NCBI GenBank assembly: GCA_040219575.1
Contig: JAVJSD010000148.1
Span: 1 to 57,476 of the forward strand
Origin: JAVJSD01 sp040219575
Lineage (GTDB): Bacteria > Planctomycetota > Planctomycetia > Pirellulales > Pirellulaceae
Reading direction: 5' to 3'
DNA: 57,476 nt
Shown: positions 43,871-52,215 of the stretch, piece by piece
How the letters are laid out: every line of letters starts with the position of its first letter
Numbering within the stretch: position 1 is the stretch's first letter
Program-made: the position numbers and the translations under genes
The notes under the pieces: model-generated
The model's database searches: none
What the model was told of the DNA's origin: nothing
What the model saw: only the letters and a program-made list of their open reading frames with translations

Positions 43871-45004
43871 CTATTCCCATTCGCCGAGCTTGAGATCTTT
43901 CTCGAACACTTCCCCCTGACGCCAGATTTCGAGTTTGATCGTGTCCCCCACCTCGTCGGACCCGATCAGTTCGGTGAGAGTCTCGAAATCTTGAACCTTC
44001 TGCCCCTCGTATTTCGTAATCACGTCGCCCGAGCGGATGTCGGCCTGTTGCGCCGCACTGCCGGGATGGATGATCGACACGCTGCAGCCGAGCGGATGGG
44101 TTTGCCCGCCGACGCCCAAGAAACCGCCGCGCCGATGGTCGACCCGCACGGTGGGCAGCGCGGCCTGAAGTTTCTCGGCCGACGCTTTGCTGATTTTCGT
44201 GCCGTACAACTTGAGCCACTCGGCATTGGTGAGCGTTTGCAGGTGCGCCACGGTCTGGTCGCCGACGGGCGTGTAGTACACGTCGACGTTGGTTAGCTTC
44301 TCCAGCCCGACGATCGCCGCCAGCGAGGCGCCGTCGATTTTTGCCCGCTTGATCGACAACCATTCCAGGTTCTTCATATCGGCGACTTGCGCCACGACCT
44401 CGTCGGTGATCGCCTCGCCCTCCAGTTTCACCACCTCGACGTCGCCGAGCCAGCGCAGTTGCTGGAGATCCTGGGCGGTTCCACGGAACCCGGGGCCGAT
44501 TTCCACGACGGTGACGTCGAATGCAAAATGCAGCCCAATCTGCAGGCGATCGAGGTGTTGCACCGTGGCGCCCAATTGCTGAAGTTCGTCGAGGACCCGG
44601 GCCTGCCGGATGTCGTCGAGGCGGGCCAGCATCTCCGCCGCCATCGTGCCGCCCGACTTGGAACGTCCGGAGGCTAACCGCGACAGCGCCGCCCGGGCCA
44701 CTTCCTCGGCATCCCTGTCGCCGCCGAGAGCGATCTCGCGCAGCACATAGATACCGCGCGTGGCTTCCTCCAGACCGGCTTCGGAGAGCGCCGTCGACAA
44801 CGGTGCAACGACTGGCGCGCCCGCCGTGATCAGTGCTCGCGTGGCGTCCTCGCGAGCGATGAACTCGTCCGCTCCCAGGTCGTCGATCCACCGGGCGATC
44901 TGCTGGCGGGTAGGCGGCGCATCGTCTCCCCGCGCCTGCCCGAACGTCGCGTTCAGTGCGGGCAGCAGGCAAAACAGGCCGACGATGAGAATCCGTGTAC
45001 GCAT
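43871..45004 (-). CDS. Secreted leucine-rich-repeat and PDZ protein
   Basis: 377 residues from the ATG at 45004, preceded by GGAGGGG. A Sec signal (ILIVGLFCLLPALNATFG) is followed by a helical region (about 30-135), LRR-like repeats (about 185-285, such as LEWLSIKRAKIDGASLAAIV and TNAEWLKLYGTKISKASAEKL) and a C-terminal PDZ domain (about 295-377, GGFLGVGGQ and SAAQQADIRSGDVITKYEG). The PDZ would bind peptide C-termini outside the cytoplasm. No protease domain is present, so it is not an HtrA. It precedes a DUF2007 protein gene by 194 bp in genome order. Confidence 0.85.
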   Translation of the reverse strand: MRTRILIVGLFCLLPALNATFGQARGDDAPPTRQQIARWIDDLGADEFIAREDATRALITAGAPVVAPLSTALSEAGLEEATRGIYVLREIALGGDRDAEEVARAALSRLASGRSKSGGTMAAEMLARLDDIRQARVLDELQQLGATVQHLDRLQIGLHFAFDVTVVEIGPGFRGTAQDLQQLRWLGDVEVVKLEGEAITDEVVAQVADMKNLEWLSIKRAKIDGASLAAIVGLEKLTNVDVYYTPVGDQTVAHLQTLTNAEWLKLYGTKISKASAEKLQAALPTVRVDHRRGGFLGVGGQTHPLGCSVSIIHPGSAAQQADIRSGDVITKYEGQKVQDFETLTELIGSDEVGDTIKLEIWRQGEVFEKDLKLGEWE

Positions 45005-45136
45005 TTATATCCCCTCCCGATGGTGCTCCTGCTACTACTTACCATTTTCCCGCTTTCTTCGCCTTTGTGCCAGGGGAATTTGACCAAACCGAGGACGTTC
45101 AAACGGGAAAAACGCCATTTCCAGCCCTCCGGGCCG

Positions 45137-45202
45137 CAAGGCGGAAGTCGCCGGGCTTCCGAAAGAATCGCGGCTTCGCAGTATTCCCAGGAGCCCCGTT
45201 AC
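45137..45202. repeat. Double-hairpin palindrome, family A copy 7 (degraded)
   Basis: GGCGGAAGTCGCCGGGCTTCCG near 45140 and GAGCCCCGTTAC at the other end; the right hairpin is eroded. TTA at 45199-45201 is the stop codon (TAA) of the DUF2007 gene, the same arrangement as in copy 1. Confidence 0.6.
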
Positions 45203-46044
45203 AGGCGGAGCGGGTCGACGAAGATGCCGGCGGTCATCAGCCAGGTGAGGGGCAGGAGCAAGACGCCGAACAACAGGTCGATACTCAGCGCGATGTAAAA
45301 TTGTCGGTTCGCCTTGGGCGACAATTCGTAGCCCGACATCGCGACGCGAATGAGCAACCACAGCGAGTAAAGATGGGCCACCCCTGGGCAGAAGACCAAC
45401 CCGAGCACTGCCCCGCGAAAGGCCAGCAACACCAGATGCTCCACGTCGGCGGTCGAGGCGACAGACGCCGGCGCCGGACGGAACGCGTCCGACCGGGAGT
45501 CGCCCGAGACATACGGATTCGGCGGATCGTCGGTGGTGGCTCCACACGCCGGGCAGTGGTCGTGCTGGTCATTGATTCGCAACCCGCAACGAGGACAGCG
45601 CCACTCGCCTTCCTCAAGCGGCGAGGACGCATTGCCCGAACTGCCATCGTCGTCGGTGCGGACTTGCTCCCCCTCCGACCACGCGGTGTCTTCGGCGTCT
45701 CGAGCGGCGAGCTGGGAATGCTGCGGATCGTAAGTCGCGCCGCACGACCAACAGACTTCGAAACCGGCGTCGACTTCGCTGAAGCACTCATGGCAGATCC
45801 AGGAGGGAACGATCGGGCCTTTCGCCGCCTGACGCTGCTCGAGAATCGCCCGGGCCCGTTCGACGTCGCGCTCGAAGACCAGCAGTTTGACGCCGCCGAG
45901 TCCCGCTCCCATGATCGACAGCATGTCGGCCGCGGCGTCGTCTCCCACGGCCGCCCGAATTCCGACCGCCTCGAGTTCGCCCCGCGCCGCGTACGCCTCC
46001 GCCGCGCTGCCGAAGTGCTCCAACGTCACCAGTTTGTCGCTCAA
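45199..46044 (-). CDS. DUF2007 / zinc-ribbon membrane protein
   Basis: 281 residues from a TTG at 46044. The N-terminal ~70 residues form a DUF2007 'signal-transducing' domain (TLEHFGSAAEAYAARGELEA, GGVKLLVFERDVERARAIL). Two zinc ribbons follow (ICHECFSEVDAGFEVCWSCG and CPRCGLRINDQHDHCPACG, about residues 83-160). The C-terminal part has two or three membrane helices (LVLLAFRGAVLGLVFCPGV and IALSIDLLFGVLLLPLTWL). It is a typical planctomycete combination with no assigned role. The stop TAA lies in a family A repeat. It follows a beta-helix gene on the same strand. Confidence 0.82.
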   Translation of the reverse strand: MSDKLVTLEHFGSAAEAYAARGELEAVGIRAAVGDDAAADMLSIMGAGLGGVKLLVFERDVERARAILEQRQAAKGPIVPSWICHECFSEVDAGFEVCWSCGATYDPQHSQLAARDAEDTAWSEGEQVRTDDDGSSGNASSPLEEGEWRCPRCGLRINDQHDHCPACGATTDDPPNPYVSGDSRSDAFRPAPASVASTADVEHLVLLAFRGAVLGLVFCPGVAHLYSLWLLIRVAMSGYELSPKANRQFYIALSIDLLFGVLLLPLTWLMTAGIFVDPLRL

Positions 46045-46085
46045 AGGCCACCCATCAGTCGAGTCGAGATGCGGAAGGAATCTCT

Positions 46086-46149
46086 GTCGCGGTACTCGCC
46101 AGCGTCCCCACGTTCCGCGTGATTTCGGAAGTCTGGCGACTTCCGCTAC
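46086..46149. repeat. Double-hairpin palindrome, family A copy 8
   Basis: Left half GTCGCGGTACTCGCCAGCGT, eroded; right half CGGAAGTCTGGCGACTTCCG then CTAC, intact. It ends 14 bp from the stop of the beta-helix gene. Confidence 0.8.
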
Positions 46150-46162
46150 GGGCTTCCAATGG

Positions 46163-48904
46163 CTACTCGGGCCGCCTTGTCGCGTCGTCGATCAGCGTCT
46201 GCAAGACTTGCATCTGTTGCTCGAAGGCGGTCTCCTGTTCCAGCGTCGAAGGCAGCCGCCCGTGGGGGAGCGAAGCGGCGGGACTCCAACCGATGTAGAT
46301 CAATCGGCCCGCCCCCACGCGCGCTTGCCACAAGAGCGACGCGCCGCTCTCATCCCCGATCAAGCTTTCGCCTCGCGTGGTGGATAGCGGGCGCGCCGCC
46401 TTCGCCGTCAGCCACGCAGGCGCCGCGCCGCGCCGCAGATGTTTGATCCAGGCGTGCTCCGGCTTCAAAACTTGCGGCGAGAAATCAACAATGCGCGTGC
46501 GCTCGCCGGTGAACTCCGCCAGAAACGCATTGCCGTGCGGCGACGCGAACAGATCGGTCCGCTCGCGCAGCAACAACAGCGTGCCGCCCGCCTCCAGAAA
46601 GCGACGCACATGCGGCAGGTCCTGTTCGCGGAAGCGGTCTGGTTCGATTTTGGCCCGTGTGAAGTTCCCGTCGATGGCCACGAATCGGTAGTTCGCCAAT
46701 TCCGCCGGATCGAGCCAGGTTCGCTCCAAGACGTCGACCGGCATGCCGGACTTGCGCAGCGCAAACTCCAATAGCGGCGCGTCGAACGCGGGATAACCCT
46801 GATAGACCAGCGCCCGTCCGCGTTTCTCGTCGAACGATCGCGACGGCGCGCGATCCAGTCGCCACTCGACGGCGCCCGGTGTTTCGCCTGTGGATCGCTC
46901 CGCACCGAACACCGTCAGCCGGCCATGCACGCCGACAGGCCAGGGATTCCCGCCGCGCGGTATGGCGCCGATGTCGGGCTCGCCGGAATCGACATCGCGC
47001 AGCGGATCGGGCCACGCCGGGGGAAGCGGCACACCGGCGTCGATCGCGGGACTCGACGGCTTCAGGCGCAAATCGGGCGCCGCGCGCCAGTCGGAGGACA
47101 ACTCCGTGAACTGAGGTTCGGCGAACTGATCGTGCGCCGTCCAGCCGGGTTCGTACTGAACCTTGCTCTTGGTGAACGCCTCCGATCCGCGGAACTTGCC
47201 GAAGAAATCGCCGGCGACGTTCTCGCCTTCCGCCAGACTCCAGAACAGATTGCCGTCCGCCTGAAAGTCGGCCGTCGGATCGGGCAGAAACGCGCCGGGT
47301 AGTCCCTCCTTTTGACACACGATGTTGTTGAACACGCGGCGCGACGTTCCCTTGCCCATCGCCTTGGCGAGTCCGTCGCTGCCGTAGTCGTAGCGCGGCG
47401 TGCCGCCGGCCAGGATCGTGTTGTGATAGATCCGCATCGGCTCCCACGCCGGGCTGCCGTGGTCGCCGCCTACTCGGCCCAGCGACGAGAGCTCCTGCGG
47501 CGCGTCGGGACTGGTCGGCCAGTAGTACATCACCGGCCGGCGGAAGTCGAACACGTTGCGGAAGATCTCCACGCCCGATCCCGTTTGCTTTCCGGACTCG
47601 ATGGTCCGCTGCCGACCGTGCCCCACGCCGAAGGCGAACGTCGTCAGGCAGCGCGCCAACAAGTTCTGGTAGATCTGTACATCGCCGCCGGGCGTGGTTC
47701 CGTCGTAGGCGGTGCGGGCGGTGACGAAAATGCCGTCGTCGCTCACATTGTCGAGATAGTTGTGATGGAAGCGAACGCGCGAGGCGTTGCCGAGGAACAC
47801 GCCGTCGACCGAATCGGTGAACTCGCAAAAGGCGATCTCGAAATCTCCGTGCGGCGCGCCGGTGGGATTCCAGCCGCTGGCCGAGAACAACCGCGACTCG
47901 ATCGCCCGGTATTTCAAGCTGCCGCGGAATGTCCACGGGGCGGCGAGCCCGCGACAGGCCGTATGCTGCATCCGCAGGCCGAGGCAGTCTTGCACGCGAA
48001 TCGGGGCCGACCCGCCGTAAATGGTCAGCCCATCGAGTTCAATGTTCGTCGAGTTGCGCAGATCAAGCGTGGCGTCGCGGGCGCCGCGCAAGACGAGATC
48101 CTGCAGTCGCACCTGGTCGACGCCGTCGAGCGTAAGCACCGGGCCGGGCGTCATGCCGGCGATCACCAGCGGCGTCTTGCGCGGATCGGTCTCGCCGCGA
48201 TAGTTGTCGTCGTGCAAGCCGGGCAAGGTGGTGTGAGCCAGTCGCGCGTGAATGCGCCCGCTCTCGGCGTCGTACCACACGCCCGGTCCGCAGTAGACGT
48301 AACTCTCGTCGCCGACCTTGTTCGTCACGTTCCAATACGGGTTGTCGCTGCGCAAATCACCGAGGAAGTGATACCCGTGCAGGGGAACCATCGAATCGAG
48401 AAAATTTCCCAGCAGGTTCGTTCCCTCCGCGCGGCGGGCGAGCCCCGGATACGCCTTCACCGAACGGAACTCGCCGTCCGCGCCGTCCTCTGCCGGTTCC
48501 CAGGCTGATTCGGGCGCGAGTTGAAACTCCGCAATGCCGCCGTCGAGCACCGCCAACTCACCGGGATAGGCGCGAAGGGTAATCGGCCGACCAGCGTCGC
48601 CCGAGGTCTTGACTGTGACGTGTTCGAAATACACGCCGCCGCGGAGGTACAGCGTATCGCCGGGGGAGAGCTTCTCGACCGCATGCGTGAGCGTCTTCCA
48701 TGGCCTTTGACGGCTGCCGTCGTTGCGGTCGTCGCCCGCTTTCGCATCGACGAACAGCGCCGGTCCATCCGCCATCGCCCGATCGGAAGACGTCGGCAGC
48801 GGCCGCGTCGGCGGATGCGAACGGAACTGCGCGAGCGCCGCCGTGTTGGAAACCACGCAGGCCCAGGCCGACACAATCGCAACAACAGCAACACGGCGTA
48901 GCAT
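46163..48904 (-). CDS. Secreted right-handed parallel beta-helix protein
   Basis: 913 residues from the ATG at 48904, which starts a Sec signal (RVAVVAIVSAWACVVSNTAALA); the open frame upstream to 49144 runs through the tRNA and is not coding. The region about 45-520 is a parallel beta-helix of the pectate-lyase/poly-epimerase type (VDAKAGDDRNDGSRQRPWKT, LYLRGGVYFEHVTVK, YLDNVSDDGIFVTAR). The C-terminal ~300 residues form a second domain (VAIDGNFTRAKIEPDRFREQ, GGTLLLLRERTDLFASPHGN) resembling a glutamine-amidotransferase-like or DUF4350-like fold. Probably a polysaccharide-acting exported enzyme. Confidence 0.85.
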   Translation of the reverse strand: MLRRVAVVAIVSAWACVVSNTAALAQFRSHPPTRPLPTSSDRAMADGPALFVDAKAGDDRNDGSRQRPWKTLTHAVEKLSPGDTLYLRGGVYFEHVTVKTSGDAGRPITLRAYPGELAVLDGGIAEFQLAPESAWEPAEDGADGEFRSVKAYPGLARRAEGTNLLGNFLDSMVPLHGYHFLGDLRSDNPYWNVTNKVGDESYVYCGPGVWYDAESGRIHARLAHTTLPGLHDDNYRGETDPRKTPLVIAGMTPGPVLTLDGVDQVRLQDLVLRGARDATLDLRNSTNIELDGLTIYGGSAPIRVQDCLGLRMQHTACRGLAAPWTFRGSLKYRAIESRLFSASGWNPTGAPHGDFEIAFCEFTDSVDGVFLGNASRVRFHHNYLDNVSDDGIFVTARTAYDGTTPGGDVQIYQNLLARCLTTFAFGVGHGRQRTIESGKQTGSGVEIFRNVFDFRRPVMYYWPTSPDAPQELSSLGRVGGDHGSPAWEPMRIYHNTILAGGTPRYDYGSDGLAKAMGKGTSRRVFNNIVCQKEGLPGAFLPDPTADFQADGNLFWSLAEGENVAGDFFGKFRGSEAFTKSKVQYEPGWTAHDQFAEPQFTELSSDWRAAPDLRLKPSSPAIDAGVPLPPAWPDPLRDVDSGEPDIGAIPRGGNPWPVGVHGRLTVFGAERSTGETPGAVEWRLDRAPSRSFDEKRGRALVYQGYPAFDAPLLEFALRKSGMPVDVLERTWLDPAELANYRFVAIDGNFTRAKIEPDRFREQDLPHVRRFLEAGGTLLLLRERTDLFASPHGNAFLAEFTGERTRIVDFSPQVLKPEHAWIKHLRRGAAPAWLTAKAARPLSTTRGESLIGDESGASLLWQARVGAGRLIYIGWSPAASLPHGRLPSTLEQETAFEQQMQVLQTLIDDATRRPE

Positions 48905-49107
48905 CGAATTCTCTCCGATCGAAATGTTTGCGGCCATTCTCGCGAACGCCAACCTAAGACGCGGCCCCGTCTCCCGCAAGCTTCGACGCTGGCGTCGGTT
49001 CCTCACCGGCGGCATGCCGGCGCGCGGACGTCGCCGCCCGAAATTCACCCGTTGACGCCGAGGCGTCGCCCGTGCAAACTGGTACAGCATAACGAGTTCG
49101 ACCACTT

Positions 49108-49150
<43 letters not shown>

Positions 49151-49170
49151 ACGGAAAGCATCACCGCAAG

Positions 49171-49284
49171 TTGCTCAATTGCAGTAACTTGCGTTTCTTC
49201 ATGCGCTTGAGCAATTGGCCTGCTTGGTCTGTCGTGGTCAGAATTGGGGGCATCTGGTCGGTTTTGGTGCCGCATTGGTGCCGC
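49171..49284. repeat. Inverted and direct repeats next to the tRNA boundary
   Basis: TTGCTCAA (49171-49178) faces TTGAGCAA (49207-49214). GGTGCCGC occurs at 49266-49273 and 49277-49284, exactly 11 bp apart, about one helical turn. Closely spaced repeats of this kind beside an attachment site are typical of integrase arm-binding sites. Confidence 0.5.
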
Positions 49285-49296
49285 GCTGCGGGGCGT

Positions 49297-49608
49297 CTAT
49301 TCCGCAAGCGAGCCGAGCATCCCCAGTTCGCGCATGTTCGAGAAAAAATCGAGGATCAGTGTCCCTTTTGAGCGCCAGAGATCGACCTCTTCCTCCGCGA
49401 ATTCACGACCAATCTCAGGATCGAGGGACATGGCCTCGCGAACCATGGTCTCTCTCGCGAGGGCTTCATTCCATATGCCGTGCTCATCTCGCCAGACGGC
49501 CGCGATGAACCTGTAGAATCGCTGCTCATCTAGCGGGTGACTCGTGTGCCACGTCGGCTTGCCAATCCAGTTACGCAAAGCCGTTGTAGTCTGGGGAGAC
49601 CAGGGCAT
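49297..49608 (-). CDS. Small protein of the island, unknown
   Basis: 103 residues from the ATG at 49608, chosen because GGAGGA lies 8 bp before it. The sequence is acidic with several Trp (MPWSPQTTTALRNW, WHTSHPLDEQRFYRFIAAVW, EIGREFAEEEVDLW). No family recognised. It lies next to the attachment region, so it may be a mobile-element accessory gene. It is separate from the minus-strand operon, with 355 bp between them. Confidence 0.6.
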   Translation of the reverse strand: MPWSPQTTTALRNWIGKPTWHTSHPLDEQRFYRFIAAVWRDEHGIWNEALARETMVREAMSLDPEIGREFAEEEVDLWRSKGTLILDFFSNMRELGMLGSLAE

Positions 49609-49733
49609 GAATAGTTCCTCCAATCAAGAAGTGGCAATGACTCGAAGTCTCTCGATCGATCTAGCAGGATTGGTCGAAGACGCATAAGATTCAGCAGCAA
49701 CCTGCAAACGCGCACTTCCCCGGAGAACTTGCG

Positions 49734-49967
49734 GTGCGGCAGCCAAGTATTCCCGAAACCTTCAACTACTCATTCTCCGTCTGGCCGGACGAGAAATGGT
49801 CCTTTCCGCATTCGGTCTTCACTGTGTTCGAGGCACTGAACGGTCGAATCGAGTTAACCCTAGCCGAGCCCGACTTTGAACGGCTTCGGTCCGAGTTGTC
49901 CCACCACGGGATTACGGTCCGAGAAATTGAACGTGTGCCGTACTTCCCTCCTGAGCGAGTCGCCTAG
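49734..49967 (+). CDS. Small protein, unknown
   Basis: 77 residues from a GTG at 49734 with GGAGAA upstream. It begins MRQPSIPETFNYSFSVWPDE and ends EIERVPYFPPERVA, with a well-mixed composition that reads as a real folded domain. No family recognised. It converges with the operon's last gene and overlaps its end by 4 bp (49964-49967). Confidence 0.6.
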   Translation: MRQPSIPETFNYSFSVWPDEKWSFPHSVFTVFEALNGRIELTLAEPDFERLRSELSHHGITVREIERVPYFPPERVA

Positions 49968-50500
49968 TTATCCGCAGGTAGCTGGAGGCTTAACCCGGAA
50001 TTCGGACCCTGAGGCATGCCGAGGGCGGTTTCCACGAAGTCCGTCCGCCGCAGGTCATCCAGTACAGCCTGAGGGCACATCGCGGTGCCGATCCTCGCCG
50101 CCGATCCAGGGCGAGGATTCGTCACTCGCTTTGCGCGGTAGACAACCAGCTCTTCGACGCCTGTGGAGAGAGCGTATCGGCAGAGTCCGCGGATGTAAAA
50201 GCGGTTGAACTCCCCCTCCGCCAATGTTTCCGCTGCAGTAACGGGGACTCTTGCTTGATAACTGCGGAGCTTGCCCCGCTTAAACTCGAAGGCCGCCAAC
50301 AACCTGCGGGCGCGAATCTGATTTGCTAGCCAGGCATCGTTGTGCAGTTCAGCCGCTTCGAGCAACAGATCAGGGTACTGCCGCCATCCATCGTCGGTTA
50401 GCCGCGAACAGCGATACAGGCATTTTGCCCCGATGTCGCTTTCGATTTCCTCGGTCATCAGGAGGCGGACATCAGGAGTTAGATTCGTCAGATTTAGCAC
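49964..50500 (-). CDS. Unknown protein, last gene of the island operon
   Basis: 178 residues from a GTG at 50500, preceded by AGGAGG 7 bp away; the start lies 13 bp after the zinc-ribbon gene's stop. The sequence has an ordinary mix of helix and strand (LMTEEIESDIGAKCLYRCSR, NDAWLANQIRARRLLAAFEF). No family recognised. The conserved RIGTAMCPQAVLDDLRR near the end has one Cys. Its place in an operon with a sigma factor and a zinc-ribbon protein suggests an accessory regulatory role. Confidence 0.62.
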   Translation of the reverse strand: MLNLTNLTPDVRLLMTEEIESDIGAKCLYRCSRLTDDGWRQYPDLLLEAAELHNDAWLANQIRARRLLAAFEFKRGKLRSYQARVPVTAAETLAEGEFNRFYIRGLCRYALSTGVEELVVYRAKRVTNPRPGSAARIGTAMCPQAVLDDLRRTDFVETALGMPQGPNSGLSLQLPADN

Positions 50501-50513
50501 TGGTTCGCCTCCT

Positions 50514-50951
50514 TCAGCCCACTTCGCTTGTTCGACCACAAATGACGCAATTAAGCGACCGTTTGCCGCCGACGTGTTTGATCCGTTCTCCACAGCATGT
50601 GAACTCCGCAAAGATCATTTCGCCATTGGGTTCGTCAGGAGGAGACACTGGCTTTGAACGTGAAACTCGCATGGTGGTGCGTAGGAAGTCGCCGCGGTTT
50701 CCTCGGTTGAATGCTCGCGCCATGCTCTCAAGTTGCGGCCCTAGAAACTGATCCGCAGCTACGGATGAGAGATATTCCGCCTGATCCGGTGTCCACCAGC
50801 AGTCCGTGCCGTGGTGACCGCAGTAAGGGCAGAACGAGAGCGTCCCGCTGCTCCCTTGTCCAGGCGCAATCTTGAAAAACATCCGGCAGGCAGGACATTC
50901 CTGAGAGATGAATCCGTCAGTGTCCGCGTTCAATGCAAGTTGTATTTCCAC
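50514..50951 (-). CDS. Zinc-ribbon protein with two Cys pairs at each end
   Basis: 145 residues from a GTG at 50951 with AAAGGA before it. CPACRMFF and CPYCGHHGTDC form an N-terminal ribbon, and CCGERI with CVICG a C-terminal one. The central part is helical (SVAADQFLGPQLESMARAF). Metal-binding and nucleic-acid-binding is the likely role. It follows the sigma-factor gene by 17 bp. Confidence 0.72.
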   Translation of the reverse strand: MEIQLALNADTDGFISQECPACRMFFKIAPGQGSSGTLSFCPYCGHHGTDCWWTPDQAEYLSSVAADQFLGPQLESMARAFNRGNRGDFLRTTMRVSRSKPVSPPDEPNGEMIFAEFTCCGERIKHVGGKRSLNCVICGRTSEVG

Positions 50952-50968
50952 TGCGTTGTCCTTTCTCG

Positions 50969-51484
50969 TTATTGGTCAGCAGCAGCGTTTTTGAACCGAG
51001 CCTTAAGGTCAGCGATGCGTCGGTAGACAGTCGCAAGTGAAATATTGAGCAGCGACGCTACTTGCTTGGGTGACAGACCATCGACGTACATAAGGCTGAA
51101 GATCGTCCTTTCTTCGTCGGAAAGCGATTCGCAAAAAATACTCAGGCGCGACTCAAGTTCGCGGGATGCAAGTTGGCTCGGTGCTGTTATTCTTTCGTCC
51201 GCCGGCGCGACGCCCGCGTGACGTCGAGCGGCGCGAGCTAGCTTGTGTCGAATTCGGTCAATCATCTTCCGAAGTTCCGCCTCGGAAATTCTACTTTCGC
51301 GACGCTCGCAGCACTCAAGGAGCACCAATGCTCCCAGGTCTTCGTACTCAATCGATCCAAGACGCCTGGCGTGCCGCACGAACTGCTCGCCAAAGTTCTG
51401 CGGAACGGAAATCCCAAGCTCACCCGAAAGGCAGTGCGCCAGGAACTGCGCGTACTCGTATATGTCCTGCGAAAATCGACCCAT
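50969..51484 (-). CDS. Sigma-70-like factor (region 4 HTH)
   Basis: 171 residues. The C-terminal part is a clear sigma region 4 helix-turn-helix: LSDEERTIFSLMYVDGLSPK then QVASLLNISLATVYRRI. The region-2-like N-terminal half is weak. An ECF-type or phage-type sigma or a sigma-like regulator fits. It would redirect RNA polymerase to element promoters, possibly its own operon. It is the third gene of the minus-strand operon. Confidence 0.75.
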   Translation of the reverse strand: MGRFSQDIYEYAQFLAHCLSGELGISVPQNFGEQFVRHARRLGSIEYEDLGALVLLECCERRESRISEAELRKMIDRIRHKLARAARRHAGVAPADERITAPSQLASRELESRLSIFCESLSDEERTIFSLMYVDGLSPKQVASLLNISLATVYRRIADLKARFKNAAADQ

Positions 51485-51495
51485 TGTTGCTCACT

Positions 51496-51921
51496 TCACT
51501 GTCCTGGCAAACCATCGAACTTTTGAAAGATGATGCGGTTCTCCACGTGATCAATCAAAAAGAACACGTGAATTTCGGCTGGAAACCGCTGCAGAACAGA
51601 GAACCAGCGAACCGACATTCTGGGTTGCCATGGGGGGCACCGCTTCTTTAGAGCGATGTAGAGCGCCTTCGCTCTTTGAGTGCCCGCGAGTTCCCACCAT
51701 TGCTTCCAAGAGAACTTCCAGTCGTTCGGCGCAGATTCACCCAGCCCTTCCTCAAGTACTTTGAGGACATCAATCGATCCAGAGTGGTTGCCATTGGAAC
51801 AGTCCTCGGCCAGTTCCTGCAACCACTCATGGACCTTCTGGCGCAGGCCATCGCCGTATACACCACAACAGTCATCCAACTCTTCGCGTGCACGGCGGAA
51901 AAAGCGAATCGCGTAGGCCAC
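51496..51921 (-). CDS. ParE/RelE-like toxin candidate
   Basis: 141 residues from a GTG at 51921 with GGGAGG upstream. The N-terminal YAIRFFRRAREELDDCCGVY resembles ParE/RelE-fold toxins, and VFFLIDHVENRIIFQKFDGL at the end matches their C-terminal strands. The middle is longer than usual by about 40 residues (CPPWQPRMSVRWFSVLQRFP). It begins 33 bp after the small upstream gene, in the arrangement of a toxin-antitoxin pair. Toxin activity is inferred. Confidence 0.6.
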   Translation of the reverse strand: MAYAIRFFRRAREELDDCCGVYGDGLRQKVHEWLQELAEDCSNGNHSGSIDVLKVLEEGLGESAPNDWKFSWKQWWELAGTQRAKALYIALKKRCPPWQPRMSVRWFSVLQRFPAEIHVFFLIDHVENRIIFQKFDGLPGQ

Positions 51922-51954
51922 ATCTGCCTCCCTTCGGATATTGGGCTGCTGCGA

Positions 51955-52215
51955 CTAGTCAACTATGTCATCGCTTTCCAGGCGGTCTGCGATTTCGGCA
52001 AGCAACGCGGGATTCTCCGCGATCCGCTTCAGCATTCGTTCGTAAAGGACGTTGCGAGTTCCTTCGGGCGACAAGAGACTGCCGACGACACGGTTGCCGG
52101 AAAGCAGAATGTTCATGTCGTGCTTTGAATGCGACTCGAGTCCCTGGACGAACTCGGCGAAGCTCTCGTCATCGCGAAACAGTCGCTTCCACTGGTCAAG
52201 GGCGATAGCGTTCAT
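51955..52215 (-). CDS. Small protein, antitoxin candidate, first gene of the operon
   Basis: 86 residues from the ATG at 52215; the longer open frame upstream lacks coding character. It starts MNAIALDQWKRLFRDDESFA, is acidic and helical, and ends RLESDDIVD. No HTH or RHH is obvious. It is placed directly before the ParE-like gene, which is the main reason to call it an antitoxin. Confidence 0.55.
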   Translation of the reverse strand: MNAIALDQWKRLFRDDESFAEFVQGLESHSKHDMNILLSGNRVVGSLLSPEGTRNVLYERMLKRIAENPALLAEIADRLESDDIVD

